This document shows, piece by piece, positions 54,041 to 63,281 of a stretch of 64,000 nt of DNA. Position 1 is the stretch's first letter, and each line of letters starts with the position of its first letter. The stretch is from an uncultured Lachnospiraceae bacterium (GTDB taxonomy: Bacteria; Bacillota; Clostridia; Lachnospirales; Lachnospiraceae): assembly GCA_910578175.1 (NCBI GenBank), contig CAJTPF010000012.1, positions 15,308-79,307 of the forward strand, given 5' to 3'. The notes under the pieces are model-generated. The model was not told the DNA's origin. It saw only the letters and a program-made list of their open reading frames with translations, and searched no databases. Position numbers and translations under genes: made by a program.

Positions 54041-55217
54041 CAGAATATTTAAATATAGGATACGGATGATACTGCATTCAAACGACAGTATTTTCTGGCT
54101 GCTTTTGTTTCCTGTGCTGTTATCGGTTTTATTTAATCTGGCGCTGAAAGATACCATGTCCGGTGAGTCATTTCAAAATATAAATATTGCCGTGATCGAT
54201 GATGAGAATTTCCGGAGTGAAACTGTGATGAAAAGCATTTTGGAAGAGGTATCCGTAACGGAAGGAGCGGCAGCGGATGAAAATACCATGTTTGTCATAC
54301 GCCATGTGGGAACGGAAGAGGCGGAAGCGTTATTAGACAATGAGGAAGTTGATGGATATATTTATTTTCAACAGGGCAGTCATCTGGTGATCAAAGAAAA
54401 TGGAATCAACCAGACTGTCATTAAAACATTTCTGGATATTGCAGAGCAGAAAAAAGAAATATATAAGACCATGCTGGAGAAAAACAACGGCAGTATCGGT
54501 ACGGAGCTGATGGAATCTCTTTCCGAGTCAAAAGAGTACATTTTAGATGTGTCCAATGGCAGGGACAAAGCGGATACATCATTACCGTTTTTTTACAGTA
54601 TCCTGGGCATGGCATGCATGTACTCGGCTTCCATGGGCTGTCTGGGTCTGTCAAATATTCAGATTAACCAGTCGCCGGTTGCGAAAAGAAACTGTATGGC
54701 TCCGGTTAAAAAGATAAAAATGATACTCAGTGACTTTGCTGCTTATGGCATAATGTGTAACTGTATCATACTGATCATATTTCTGTTTATTTCAAAAGTT
54801 ATAGGCATTGATTTCGGAGACCGGTATGGACTGGTTTTACTGACCAGCCTGATCGGTTCCTATACCGGACTGAGTTTCGGATATTTTATCGGCGCTGTCA
54901 TAAAAAGCAATATGAATATTAAATTCTATCTGGTAACGGCTGTTTCAATGTTATGGTCATTTATGGCGGGTATGATGTCGAACACCATAAAATATATGAT
55001 CAACCAGCATGCATGGATTCTGAACCGGCTGAATCCGGTGAACTTAATTACCGAAAGTTATTATAAGCTTTATTATTACAGAGATCTGGATAAATATTAT
55101 GAAAATATGATCCTTCTGCTGGGAATGATAATCTTTTTTCTGGTAGGAACCGTATTGGCACTGCGGTATCAGGAGCATAATTCTGTCCGGAAAGAAAGAA
55201 AAGAGGTGACGGCATGA
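54033..55217 (+). CDS. ABC-2 type permease subunit (LnrM-like)
   Basis: The N-terminal membrane anchor (FWLLLFPVLLSVLFNLAL) is followed by a large extracellular domain and, from about residue 185, several transmembrane helices (FFYSILGMACMYSASMGCLG, CIILIIFLFISKV, LVTAVSMLWSFMAGM, LLGMIIFFLVGTVLAL). This is the ABC-2 fold with a long extracytoplasmic loop after helix one, as in drug and lipid exporters. It overlaps the ATPase stop by 8 bases. The length of 394 residues is typical. The substrate is unknown; by analogy it may be a membrane-active antibiotic or lipid. Confidence 0.82.
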   Translation: MFSRIFKYRIRMILHSNDSIFWLLLFPVLLSVLFNLALKDTMSGESFQNINIAVIDDENFRSETVMKSILEEVSVTEGAAADENTMFVIRHVGTEEAEALLDNEEVDGYIYFQQGSHLVIKENGINQTVIKTFLDIAEQKKEIYKTMLEKNNGSIGTELMESLSESKEYILDVSNGRDKADTSLPFFYSILGMACMYSASMGCLGLSNIQINQSPVAKRNCMAPVKKIKMILSDFAAYGIMCNCIILIIFLFISKVIGIDFGDRYGLVLLTSLIGSYTGLSFGYFIGAVIKSNMNIKFYLVTAVSMLWSFMAGMMSNTIKYMINQHAWILNRLNPVNLITESYYKLYYYRDLDKYYENMILLLGMIIFFLVGTVLALRYQEHNSVRKERKEVTA

Positions 55218-56380
55218 CGGAATTCAGAACATTTTTAAAAATATTAAAAAGTAAGTTCTTGATAATCATGATATATGTCGGAATCTTTACGGTCATGATG
55301 GCCGCCGGAATAAATGATGATAAAAATAAGGGAGGTATTTCTTATTCGGCTTATAATTTTAACATTGCAGTTATCGATCAGGATAAAAGTTCTTTTTCAA
55401 AAGCCATTACATCTTATATAGAAAAGAATATGTCGCTGACTGACATCATTCAGACTGAGGAAGGCATGGAAGATGCGCTGTTTGAACGGATCGTTGAGTA
55501 TATTCTGATCATTCCAAAACACTATCAGGAGGATCTGCTGTCGGGAAAAAATCCGAAGATGAAAAGCAAAAAAGTTCCGGATGCATATGGGGCTAAATTT
55601 GCTGAAACGGTTATCAGCCAGTATGTGGATACTTTTTATTTATATCAGAATCAGTTTGACAGCATGGATGCCCGTATGGTTGAAACCGTGCTGGAACTGA
55701 CAGATCGCAGTGTAGAAAAGGGAACTGCCGTTACCGTTAAAAACCAGAGCCTCTCATCTGATAAAAAACATATGATCACTTCCTTTAATTTTGCCGCATA
55801 TACGATTTTAGCCTGTGTCATCTGGGTAGTGGGAGAGATACTTTCCATATATTTTGAAAAAAATCTCAGCAGAAGAATGAGCGTTTCCCCTATCTCTCAG
55901 ACAAAACAGAATATGAATCTGATTTCCTACAGTTCCATAACCATGCTGATAATCTGGGGAATTTCAATGGCAGTTAATCTGGTGCTGCTGGGGGAAACCT
56001 TATGGAGCCTGGCCGGATTTTTGATGACGGTTAATATGTTTTTGATCTCTCTGGTGGCACTGGCCTGCGGATTTGCGGTTGCGACGATCTTCCGGTCAAA
56101 AAATGCCAGAAATGCGGCGGCAAATGTGATCGCTCTTGCATTCAGTTTTATCAGCGGTATTTTTGTTCCGTTATCCATGCTCAGCAATGAGGTGAAAAGT
56201 ATAGCGGCTTTTACTCCGACGTACTGGTATGCCATGGCCAATGAAAAGATTGGGGAATTAGACGGATTTTCTTTTTCGCGTTGTAAAGAAATATTTCAGT
56301 TTTTTGGTATAGAATTGCTGTTTTTTGTTATGGTAATATCTGTAGGATTGGTTTCAAAAAGACAGGGGCGGAAGGACTAG
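55214..56380 (+). CDS. ABC-2 type permease subunit (LnrN-like)
   Basis: Similar architecture to the previous permease: one N-terminal helix (FLIIMIYVGIFTVMMAAGI), an extracellular domain, then helices from ~190 (ITSFNFAAYTILACVIWVVG, SITMLIIWGISMAVNLVLL, FLMTVNMFLISLVALACGF, NVIALAFSFISGIFVPL, FFGIELLFFVMVISVGLV). The 388-residue length and sequence make a heterodimer of two related permeases plausible. It overlaps the preceding gene by 4 bases, so translation is coupled. It ends 61 bases before the L,D-transpeptidase-like gene, which may be separately expressed. Confidence 0.82.
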   Translation: MTEFRTFLKILKSKFLIIMIYVGIFTVMMAAGINDDKNKGGISYSAYNFNIAVIDQDKSSFSKAITSYIEKNMSLTDIIQTEEGMEDALFERIVEYILIIPKHYQEDLLSGKNPKMKSKKVPDAYGAKFAETVISQYVDTFYLYQNQFDSMDARMVETVLELTDRSVEKGTAVTVKNQSLSSDKKHMITSFNFAAYTILACVIWVVGEILSIYFEKNLSRRMSVSPISQTKQNMNLISYSSITMLIIWGISMAVNLVLLGETLWSLAGFLMTVNMFLISLVALACGFAVATIFRSKNARNAAANVIALAFSFISGIFVPLSMLSNEVKSIAAFTPTYWYAMANEKIGELDGFSFSRCKEIFQFFGIELLFFVMVISVGLVSKRQGRKD

Positions 56381-56441
56381 ACAATCTGCCGCACAAGATG
56401 TTATTATTGTAATAACTATTATGATAAAGTCAGGTGATGAT

Positions 56442-57476
56442 ATGAGAGATTTGATCAGAGTAAAAAAATTAAAACTTCTTGTGTGCATTGCGATCGTATT
56501 TTTGGAAATGCTCCTGCCGTGGAAACCTATATATGCGGCTCCTCCGGAGGACGAAAATCCCCCGTATCTGATTTCTGTCAACCGGGCGCGGAATTGTGTG
56601 ACCATTTACAAGGGGAATGAGGCTGGCGAGTTCCGGGAGGCAGTTCTTTCCATGGTATGTTCTACGGCTGCTGACGGAGTCAGTACGCCGCTGGGGTCTT
56701 TTACGCTGAAAGACAGAAGAGACTGGGGCGTATTAACAGATGGCGTATATTCTCCGTATATTACCCGGATTGAGAGCAGCGTGCTATTTGTGGGTTCCGC
56801 ATATTTTTCAGTAGGTGATTTTTCAAATAATGTTTCGGAACTGGATGCGGAAACATATAACCGTCTGGGAGAAGCGGCAACGGGAAACGGATGTATCCGC
56901 CTGACGGATGCAGATGCAAAATGGATTTATGATAATTGTCCGGCAGGAACCCGTGTGGAAATTTATGACGATGCGGAAAATGCAGGACCATTGGGAAAAC
57001 CGGAGGCGATTAAAATACCTCTGGATCATATGTTCGCAAACTGGGATCCGACCAATCCGGATATCAATAATCCATGGCTGCAGATGAAAGCACGGATTGA
57101 AGGAATCTCGGATATAGAAGTGGAAGCGGGGGTTGAGTTCAGTCTGCTTTCCGGTGTGACCGCATACGATACCTGCGGTAATGATATCACGTCGAAGATC
57201 GTTCTGATGGGAGAATATGATTTTGAAAAACCGGGAACATATACGATAACCTATATTGTGGAAGATGCCGTGGGTTCACAGTTCAGTAAGAATGTCACGG
57301 TTACGGTTAAAGACCGGAATCAGCCGGAAACGACTACCCGGGAGCCGGAATCAGATATAAACCAGAAAAAGTATGAGGAAAAGGAAAAGAAGAATAAGTT
57401 TATCTCGGTTCTGGCTCTGGGGTTTGTAACGCTTCTGATGGCTCTTATACTGCTCCATTGGTCAAAAAGGGATTGA
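56442..57476 (+). CDS. L,D-transpeptidase (YkuD)-like protein with degenerate catalytic motifs
   Basis: A signal peptide (about residues 1-33) is followed by a YkuD-type domain with TPLGSFTLKDRR and the region TGNGCIRLTDADAKWIYDNC. Numbered from the ATG at 56442, the cysteine is Cys151, but the family S/T-[HA]-G-C residues read Gly-Asn-Gly-Cys. The upstream catalytic histidine position (usually in a LFHS-like segment) reads Val117 in VLFVGSAYFS. The enzyme may be inactive or use other residues. After it is a DUF5011-type Ig-like domain (VEAGVEFSLLSGVTAYDTCG) and a C-terminal transmembrane helix (FVTLLMALILLHW). It may bind or anchor the cell wall. RBS: AGGTGATGAT. Confidence 0.7.
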   Translation: MRDLIRVKKLKLLVCIAIVFLEMLLPWKPIYAAPPEDENPPYLISVNRARNCVTIYKGNEAGEFREAVLSMVCSTAADGVSTPLGSFTLKDRRDWGVLTDGVYSPYITRIESSVLFVGSAYFSVGDFSNNVSELDAETYNRLGEAATGNGCIRLTDADAKWIYDNCPAGTRVEIYDDAENAGPLGKPEAIKIPLDHMFANWDPTNPDINNPWLQMKARIEGISDIEVEAGVEFSLLSGVTAYDTCGNDITSKIVLMGEYDFEKPGTYTITYIVEDAVGSQFSKNVTVTVKDRNQPETTTREPESDINQKKYEEKEKKNKFISVLALGFVTLLMALILLHWSKRD

Positions 57477-57522
57477 AGTATGCTTTACGGCACGGGATTT
57501 TGTTTATTTTCAGAAAAATATC

Positions 57523-57551
57523 TTGACATTGGGTTTACTCAAATATATAAT
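57523..57551 (+). promoter_or_regulatory. consensus promoter of rpsL-rpsG-fusA
   Basis: TTGACA (57523-57528) and TATAAT (57546-57551) with a 17-base spacer, a perfect match. It drives the str operon after the insertion between rpoC and rpsL. Confidence 0.92.
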
Positions 57552-57661
57552 GAGAAAGCGTGCATACGGAGATATTCTGTCTTTGTGCGCGGTTTAGCCT
57601 GTGAACAGGCATAGGCATAGAGAAAATCTATAAACAATATTCTGATCAGGAGGTGAAAATA

Positions 57662-58081
57662 ATGCCTACATTTAACCAGTTAGTAAGAAAAGGAAGAAAG
57701 TCTGCTGAAAAGAAGTCAACTGCACCGGCTCTTTTAAAGGGATACAACTCTTTACAGAAAAAAGCTACGGATACAGCTTCTCCACAGAAAAGAGGAGTTT
57801 GTACAGCAGTTAAGACAGCTACTCCTAAGAAGCCTAACTCAGCTCTGAGAAAGATTGCCAGAGTTCGTCTTTCCAATGGTATTGAAGTAACAAGTTATAT
57901 TCCGGGTGAAGGTCACAACCTTCAGGAGCATAGCGTTGTTCTTATCCGCGGCGGCAGGGTAAAAGACTTGCCGGGTACAAGATATCATATCGTAAGAGGT
58001 ACACTTGATACAGCAGGTGTTGCAAAAAGACGCCAGGCTCGTTCTAAATATGGCGCTAAGAAGCCTAAGGACGCAAAATAG
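57662..58081 (+). CDS. rpsL: 30S ribosomal protein S12 (uS12)
   Basis: S12 sits at the decoding centre. The 139-residue sequence has the conserved TPKKPNSALRKIARVRL and IRGGRVKDLPGTRYHIVRG segments. Both lysines linked to streptomycin resistance elsewhere are unchanged, so no such mutation is predicted. The ATG at 57662 follows AGGAGGTG; 57653 is rejected. A consensus promoter lies about 110 bases upstream. Gene order rpsL-rpsG-fusA-tuf follows the normal str operon. Confidence 0.96.
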   Translation: MPTFNQLVRKGRKSAEKKSTAPALLKGYNSLQKKATDTASPQKRGVCTAVKTATPKKPNSALRKIARVRLSNGIEVTSYIPGEGHNLQEHSVVLIRGGRVKDLPGTRYHIVRGTLDTAGVAKRRQARSKYGAKKPKDAK

Positions 58082-58266
58082 GAAGTAAATCACAGGTTGA
58101 ATGGATTTAGTGCCGGGAATTAGAAATATTGTTTATAAGTTAATCATATATGGATTTAATTACGACAATAATTTGTTACCGCACGAAACACAACATAAGT
58201 GAGTACCGTTGAATTAAACAGATGGCAGCCAAGAGCTGGCCAAACATTGTTAAGGAGGGAAGAACC

Positions 58267-58737
58267 GTGCCACGTAAAGGACATACTCAGAAGAGAGACG
58301 TATTAGCAGATCCGTTATACAACAATAAAGTGGTTACAAAGCTTATCAATAACATTATGTTAGACGGTAAGAAAGGTGTAGCACAGAAGATCGTATACGG
58401 AGCGTTTGCAAGAATTGAAGAGAAGGCCGGAAAACCGGCAATCGACGTATTTGAAGAAGCAATGAACAACATTATGCCGGTACTGGAAGTTAAGGCGAGA
58501 CGTATCGGCGGTGCAACCTATCAGGTGCCGATCGAGGTAAGACCTGACAGAAGACAGGCATTGGCGCTTCGCTGGCTTACATTGTATTCACGCAACAGAG
58601 GCGAGAAGACAATGCAGGAGAGACTGGCGAACGAGATTATGGATGCATCCAATAATACTGGTGCAGCTGTTAAGAAAAAAGAAGACATGCACAAAATGGC
58701 AGAGGCAAATAAAGCGTTCGCTCATTACAGATTCTAA
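58267..58737 (+). CDS. rpsG: 30S ribosomal protein S7 (uS7)
   Basis: S7 nucleates assembly of the 30S head. The start is GTG 58267 (PRKGHTQKRDVLADPLYNNK), preceded by GGAGGGA; the frame from 58222 adds an unlikely N-terminal tail. The 156-residue length is normal. KLINNIMLDGKKGVAQ and QVPIEVRPDRRQALALRWL are conserved. It lies 185 bases after rpsL, a gap without a clear signal. Confidence 0.96.
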   Translation: MPRKGHTQKRDVLADPLYNNKVVTKLINNIMLDGKKGVAQKIVYGAFARIEEKAGKPAIDVFEEAMNNIMPVLEVKARRIGGATYQVPIEVRPDRRQALALRWLTLYSRNRGEKTMQERLANEIMDASNNTGAAVKKKEDMHKMAEANKAFAHYRF

Positions 58738-58763
58738 TAGAACGATGGTTAGGAGGAAGAACC

Positions 58764-60881
58764 TTGGCTGGAAGAGAATATCCATTAGACAGAACGAGAA
58801 ACATTGGTATTATGGCTCATATCGATGCAGGTAAGACGACATTGACAGAGCGTATTCTTTATTATACCGGTGTAAATCATAAGATTGGTGATACACACGA
58901 AGGTACTGCTACCATGGACTGGATGGCTCAGGAGCAGGAAAGAGGTATCACAATTACTTCAGCGGCTACAACCTGCCATTGGACACTGGAAGAGAATGGT
59001 AAGAAGAAGGCCGGAGCACCGGAATACCGTATCAACATTATTGATACGCCGGGACACGTTGACTTCACAGTTGAAGTTGAGCGTTCGCTCAGGGTACTGG
59101 ATGGCGCCGTAGGTGTATTTGATGCACAGAACGGTGTTGAACCGCAGTCAGAAAACGTATGGCGTCAGGCTGATAAGTACGGCGTTCCGCGTATGGCATT
59201 TATGAACAAAATGGATAAGCTGGGTGCGGATTTCTTTGGTTCATGCGAACAGCTTATCACAAAACTTGGAAAGAATCCTGTACTTGTACAGATTCCGATC
59301 GGTAAAGAGGATTCATTCCAGGGTGTTATAGATTTATTTGAAATGCAGGCATACATTTTTAATAACGATAAGGGTGATGATATCACGATCGGTGAGATTC
59401 CGGCAGATTTAAAAGATCAGGCGGAGGAATATCATGATAAGCTTATCGAACAGTGTGCAGAGCTGGACGAAGAGATCATGGAGAAATACCTGGAAGGAGA
59501 AGAACTTGCCATCACAGAGCTTAAGGCTGCATTGAGAAAGGGTACTATTTCAGGTGATGCGATTCCTTGTCTTTGCGGAACCGCATACAAGAATAAAGGT
59601 ATTCAGAAGCTTCTGGATGCTGTACTTGAATATATGCCGGCTCCTACAGACGTTCCGGATATTACCGGACAGGATGAGGATGGAAACGAAGTAACGGTTA
59701 AATCTTCAGATGATGAACCGTTCTCAGCGCTGGCATTTAAGATCATGACGGATCCGTTCGTTGGTAAGTTAGCATTCTTCAGAGTGTATTCCGGTACATT
59801 GAACTCAGGTTCCTATGTGCTGAATTCTACAAAGAATAAAAAAGAAAGAGTTGGTCGTATCCTTCAGATGCATGCCAACAACAGAAAAGAGATAGATAAG
59901 GTTTACTCCGGCGATATCGCTGCAGCAGTAGGTCTTAAAGTTACTGTTACAGGCGATACGATCTGTGATGAACAGCATCCGGTGATCTTAGAGTCCATGG
60001 AATTCCCGGAACCGGTTATCGAGCTTGCTATCGAGCCTAAGACAAAAGATGCTCAGGGTAAGATGGGTGAAGCTTTGGCAAAACTTGCCGAAGAAGATCC
60101 GACTTTCAGAGCACACACGGATAAGGAAACAGGCCAGACGATCATCGCAGGTATGGGTGAGCTTCATCTGGATATCATCGTAGACAGACTTCTGCGTGAA
60201 TTTAAGGTGGAAGCTAACGTAGGCGCTCCTCAGGTTGCTTACAGAGAGGCCATTACGAAAGCAGTGGACGTTGACAGTAAGTATGCAAAACAGTCCGGTG
60301 GACGTGGACAGTATGGTCACTGTAAAGTTCATTTCGAGCCTATGGATGCAAACGGAGAAGAATTATTTAAGTTTGATTCCACTGTTGTGGGTGGTTCCAT
60401 TCCGAAGGAATATATCCCGGCAGTCGGCGAAGGTATCGAAGAAGCTACACGGTCCGGCGTACTTGCAGGATTCCCGGTTGTGGGTGTTCATGCTACAGTA
60501 TTTGACGGTTCATATCATGAAGTCGATTCATCAGAAATGGCATTCCATATTGCCGGTTCCATGGCGTTTAAGGATGCTATGCAGAAGGCATCACCGGTTA
60601 TTCTTGAGCCTATCATGAAGGTGGAAGTAACGACACCGGAAGAATATATGGGTAATGTTATCGGCGGTCTGAACTCACGCCGCGGACGTATCGAGAGTAT
60701 GGAGGACATCAGCGGCGGCAAGATGGTTAAAGCATATGTTCCGCTGGCAGAAATGTTCGGATATGCCACAGTGCTTCGTTCAGATACACAGGGACGCGGT
60801 AACTACTCCATGTTCTTCGAGAAGTATGAGCAGGCACCAAAGAATGTTCAGGAAAGCGTTATCTCGGCAAGAGGCAGATAA
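58764..60881 (+). CDS. fusA: translation elongation factor G
   Basis: EF-G drives translocation of tRNA and mRNA. GTPase motifs are clear: AHIDAGKTT, the Q-E-R-G-I-T-I switch, DTPGHVDF and FMNKMDKLGAD. The length of 705 residues is typical. The start is TTG 58764, preceded by AGGAGGAAGAACC, with LDRTRNIGIMAHIDAG following. It lies 26 bases after rpsG and is co-transcribed with it. Domain IV has RGQYGHCKVHFEP and the C-terminal region GYATVLRSDTQGRGNYSMFF. Confidence 0.97.
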   Translation: MAGREYPLDRTRNIGIMAHIDAGKTTLTERILYYTGVNHKIGDTHEGTATMDWMAQEQERGITITSAATTCHWTLEENGKKKAGAPEYRINIIDTPGHVDFTVEVERSLRVLDGAVGVFDAQNGVEPQSENVWRQADKYGVPRMAFMNKMDKLGADFFGSCEQLITKLGKNPVLVQIPIGKEDSFQGVIDLFEMQAYIFNNDKGDDITIGEIPADLKDQAEEYHDKLIEQCAELDEEIMEKYLEGEELAITELKAALRKGTISGDAIPCLCGTAYKNKGIQKLLDAVLEYMPAPTDVPDITGQDEDGNEVTVKSSDDEPFSALAFKIMTDPFVGKLAFFRVYSGTLNSGSYVLNSTKNKKERVGRILQMHANNRKEIDKVYSGDIAAAVGLKVTVTGDTICDEQHPVILESMEFPEPVIELAIEPKTKDAQGKMGEALAKLAEEDPTFRAHTDKETGQTIIAGMGELHLDIIVDRLLREFKVEANVGAPQVAYREAITKAVDVDSKYAKQSGGRGQYGHCKVHFEPMDANGEELFKFDSTVVGGSIPKEYIPAVGEGIEEATRSGVLAGFPVVGVHATVFDGSYHEVDSSEMAFHIAGSMAFKDAMQKASPVILEPIMKVEVTTPEEYMGNVIGGLNSRRGRIESMEDISGGKMVKAYVPLAEMFGYATVLRSDTQGRGNYSMFFEKYEQAPKNVQESVISARGR

Positions 60882-60938
60882 CAAATAAAAACAATTCAGC
60901 AGGCAGTTGCAATTTGAGATAAATTGCTAAATTAATGC

Positions 60939-60967
60939 TTGAAAATATTGTATTGATGCAATATAAT
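60939..60967 (+). promoter_or_regulatory. promoter of tuf
   Basis: TTGAAA (60939-60944) and TATAAT (60962-60967) with 17 bases between. It starts between fusA and tuf, so tuf can be expressed on its own. Confidence 0.8.
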
Positions 60968-61030
60968 TTATAATAGCCTAGCCCGAATCGGGCATAAAAA
61001 ATATGGATTTGTAAGGAGGATTTACGCAAA

Positions 61031-62224
61031 ATGGCTAAAGCTAAATTTGAAAGAACTAAACCACATGCAAATATTGGTACCATCGGTCACGTTGACCATG
61101 GTAAAACAACATTAACAGCAGCTATCACAAAGACACTTTCCGAGAGAGTTGCCGGTAATGCTGCCGTAGATTTTGAGAATATCGATAAAGCTCCAGAAGA
61201 AAGAGAAAGAGGTATTACAATTTCTACAGCTCACGTTGAGTACGAAACAGATAAGAGACATTATGCTCACGTTGACTGTCCGGGACATGCTGACTACGTT
61301 AAGAACATGATCACCGGTGCTGCACAGATGGATGGTGCGATCCTTGTTGTTGCTGCTACAGACGGTGTTATGGCTCAGACAAAGGAGCATATCTTACTTT
61401 CCCGTCAGGTTGGTGTTCCTTATATCGTAGTATTTATGAATAAGTGCGATATGGTTGATGATGACGAATTACTTGAATTAGTAGAAATGGACATCAGAGA
61501 CTTATTAAATGAATATGAATTCCCGGGTGATGATACACCGATCATCCAGGGTTCTGCTCTGAAAGCTCTTGAAGATCCTTCAGGAGAATGGGGTGATAAG
61601 ATCATGGAACTTATGGCAGCTGTTGATGCATGGATTCCTGATCCGGAAAGAGATACAGATAAACCGTTCCTGATGCCTGTTGAAGACGTATTCACAATTA
61701 CAGGCCGTGGTACAGTTGCTACCGGTAGAGTAGAAAGAGGAACTCTTCACCTGAATGATGAAGTTGAAGTTCTTGGTGTACATGAAGATGTACGTAAGAC
61801 TGTTGTAACCGGTATCGAAATGTTCAGAAAGCTTCTGGATGAGGCTCAGGCTGGTGATAACATCGGTGCTCTTCTTCGTGGTGTTCAGAGAACAGATATC
61901 GAAAGAGGTCAGGTTATTGCTAAACCGGGTTCTGTAACATGCCATAAGAAGTTTACAGCTCAGGTTTACGTTTTAACAAAGGATGAAGGTGGACGTCATA
62001 CTCCGTTCTTCAACAACTACCGTCCACAGTTCTACTTCAGAACAACAGACGTAACAGGCGTTTGTGAATTACCGAAGGACACAGAAATGTGCATGCCTGG
62101 TGATAATGTTGAGATGAGCGTTGAGTTGATTCATCCAATCGCTATGGAACAGGGTCTTGGTTTCGCTATCCGTGAGGGTGGCAGAACAGTAGGTTCTGGT
62201 AAGGTTGCTACTATCATCGAATAG
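61031..62224 (+). CDS. tuf: translation elongation factor Tu
   Basis: EF-Tu delivers aminoacyl-tRNA to the ribosome. The 397-residue sequence has GHVDHGKTTLTAAITKTL, DCPGHADYVKNMITGAAQMD, FMNKCDMVDD and the C-terminal barrel with EGGRTVGSGKVATIIE. The ATG follows AAGGAGGATTTACGCAAA. It has its own promoter (60939) and is followed by a strong terminator at 62256. Only one tuf gene is seen in the window. Confidence 0.97.
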   Translation: MAKAKFERTKPHANIGTIGHVDHGKTTLTAAITKTLSERVAGNAAVDFENIDKAPEERERGITISTAHVEYETDKRHYAHVDCPGHADYVKNMITGAAQMDGAILVVAATDGVMAQTKEHILLSRQVGVPYIVVFMNKCDMVDDDELLELVEMDIRDLLNEYEFPGDDTPIIQGSALKALEDPSGEWGDKIMELMAAVDAWIPDPERDTDKPFLMPVEDVFTITGRGTVATGRVERGTLHLNDEVEVLGVHEDVRKTVVTGIEMFRKLLDEAQAGDNIGALLRGVQRTDIERGQVIAKPGSVTCHKKFTAQVYVLTKDEGGRHTPFFNNYRPQFYFRTTDVTGVCELPKDTEMCMPGDNVEMSVELIHPIAMEQGLGFAIREGGRTVGSGKVATIIE

Positions 62225-62255
62225 TTTTAAAATTCATAATATTATACAAAAGAAA

Positions 62256-62297
62256 AATGCCGTACCCTTCCTTTTATAGGAGGGGTACGGTATTTGT
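62256..62297 (+). terminator. intrinsic terminator after tuf
   Basis: TGCCGTACCC and GGGTACGGTA arms (with extra pairs TCC-GGA) around a short AT loop, followed by TTTG. It ends the str operon. Confidence 0.85.
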
Positions 62298-62537
62298 TTA
62301 TAGTTTAAAGGTCCATTATCTGATCAATTGTATATATGCCGAAATACAAGTCAGAATGTTAAGTGATGAATTGTGGGGAGATTATGAAGAATAAGCATTT
62401 TTTCTGATAGATTAATATTTAGCCAGGGTAGTACAGAACAGCATACATTTAATAATGTATGCTGTTTTTATTGTAAATAAAGAACAAAAATGGTATAATC
62501 AGATTATTGAATCTGAAATCTGTTCGGAGGTATTAAA
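62298..62537. other. non-coding stretch with a second hairpin (62438-62470)
   Basis: No gene of useful length is seen between tuf and the next small gene. The only structure is a palindrome, with arms 62438-62448 and 62455-62465 (11 perfect pairs), followed by TTTTATT, probably a terminator. A tiny ATG frame (MLSDELWGDYEE) is too short to support. Confidence 0.6.
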
Positions 62538-62864
62538 ATGGAAGGCAGAATCTTCGGTTTTATTATATGGTGTGTTTTCGGAATCATATTCATATGCTTG
62601 GCTGTATTTTCATGGTTTTCAAAGAACCCAGTGGGATTTTGGGCCAATGCGGATGGGTGTGAAGTCCGGGATATAAAAAAATATAATCATGCACTATCCG
62701 GATTGTTTGGTCTATTCGGTATTGTGACGATTGCTTTGGGAATTCCTCTGCTTGCGGGACAAAATTCTGCCTGGATACTACTCTCTGTCATGGGAGTCAT
62801 GATAGAAACTATCATTGCCATGGCTGTTTATACTCTTGTGATTGAAAAGAAATATAGGAAATAA
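62538..62864 (+). CDS. small multi-pass membrane protein, function unknown
   Basis: The 108-residue product has three hydrophobic helices (IFGFIIWCVFGIIFICLAVF, GLFGLFGIVTIALGIPLL, ILLSVMGVMIETIIAMAVY) with a basic C-terminus (KKYRK). It resembles small uncharacterised membrane proteins of Clostridia; the family and function are not known to me. CGGAGG precedes the ATG. It lies 57 bases before the next small gene, so the two may be co-transcribed. No partner or substrate can be predicted. Confidence 0.65.
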   Translation: MEGRIFGFIIWCVFGIIFICLAVFSWFSKNPVGFWANADGCEVRDIKKYNHALSGLFGLFGIVTIALGIPLLAGQNSAWILLSVMGVMIETIIAMAVYTLVIEKKYRK

Positions 62865-62921
62865 TAGAAAACCCCGGAATGAGTCTGGAAGATAACATAT
62901 TCTAAAAAGGTGATATTGGTC

Positions 62922-63281
62922 ATGCAGCAAAGCAAAGAACTGGAACAGAAAATAGATAATATTAAATATGATATTGAAACTTTGGAAATGGAAAAAACCG
63001 GTTTAATGAGAAAATTACTTTTTTTGAAAGAGAAGCTGATCATTAATTTCGTGATCCTAATTCTGATCTTTTTCTTTTTAATGTTTACTGTAGGTTATGA
63101 ACCTTTTGAACCCTATTCGATTGCGTTTACTACGGTATTGAGACCCTTATATTTTCTGCTGACCGGGGTATATATTTTTTTTCTGATTCTAAAACCGATT
63201 TGGGAAATCTATTTAAATTGTAATCTTAAGTCCGGAAGAAAAGCTGTGGATTGTCAACACTTTTTTAGACAACTTTTTTAA
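62922..63281 (+). CDS. coiled-coil plus transmembrane small protein, 3' end replaced by IS sequence
   Basis: An N-terminal coiled-coil segment (KELEQKIDNIKYDIETLEME) is followed by two hydrophobic helices (INFVILILIFFFLMFTVGY, LYFLLTGVYIFFLIL). AAGGTGA supports the ATG at 62922. The last 12 codons, starting near 63245, lie within the terminal repeat of an IS3-family element, so the native C-terminus is lost or displaced. The product is probably truncated. I do not recognise the family. Confidence 0.55.
   Translation: MQQSKELEQKIDNIKYDIETLEMEKTGLMRKLLFLKEKLIINFVILILIFFFLMFTVGYEPFEPYSIAFTTVLRPLYFLLTGVYIFFLILKPIWEIYLNCNLKSGRKAVDCQHFFRQLF

Noticed and set aside
62455..62676. 73-codon frame overlapping the gene at 62538
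   Set aside because: It begins in the terminator hairpin, lacks a ribosome site and overlaps a better frame with a good ribosome site and membrane helices.
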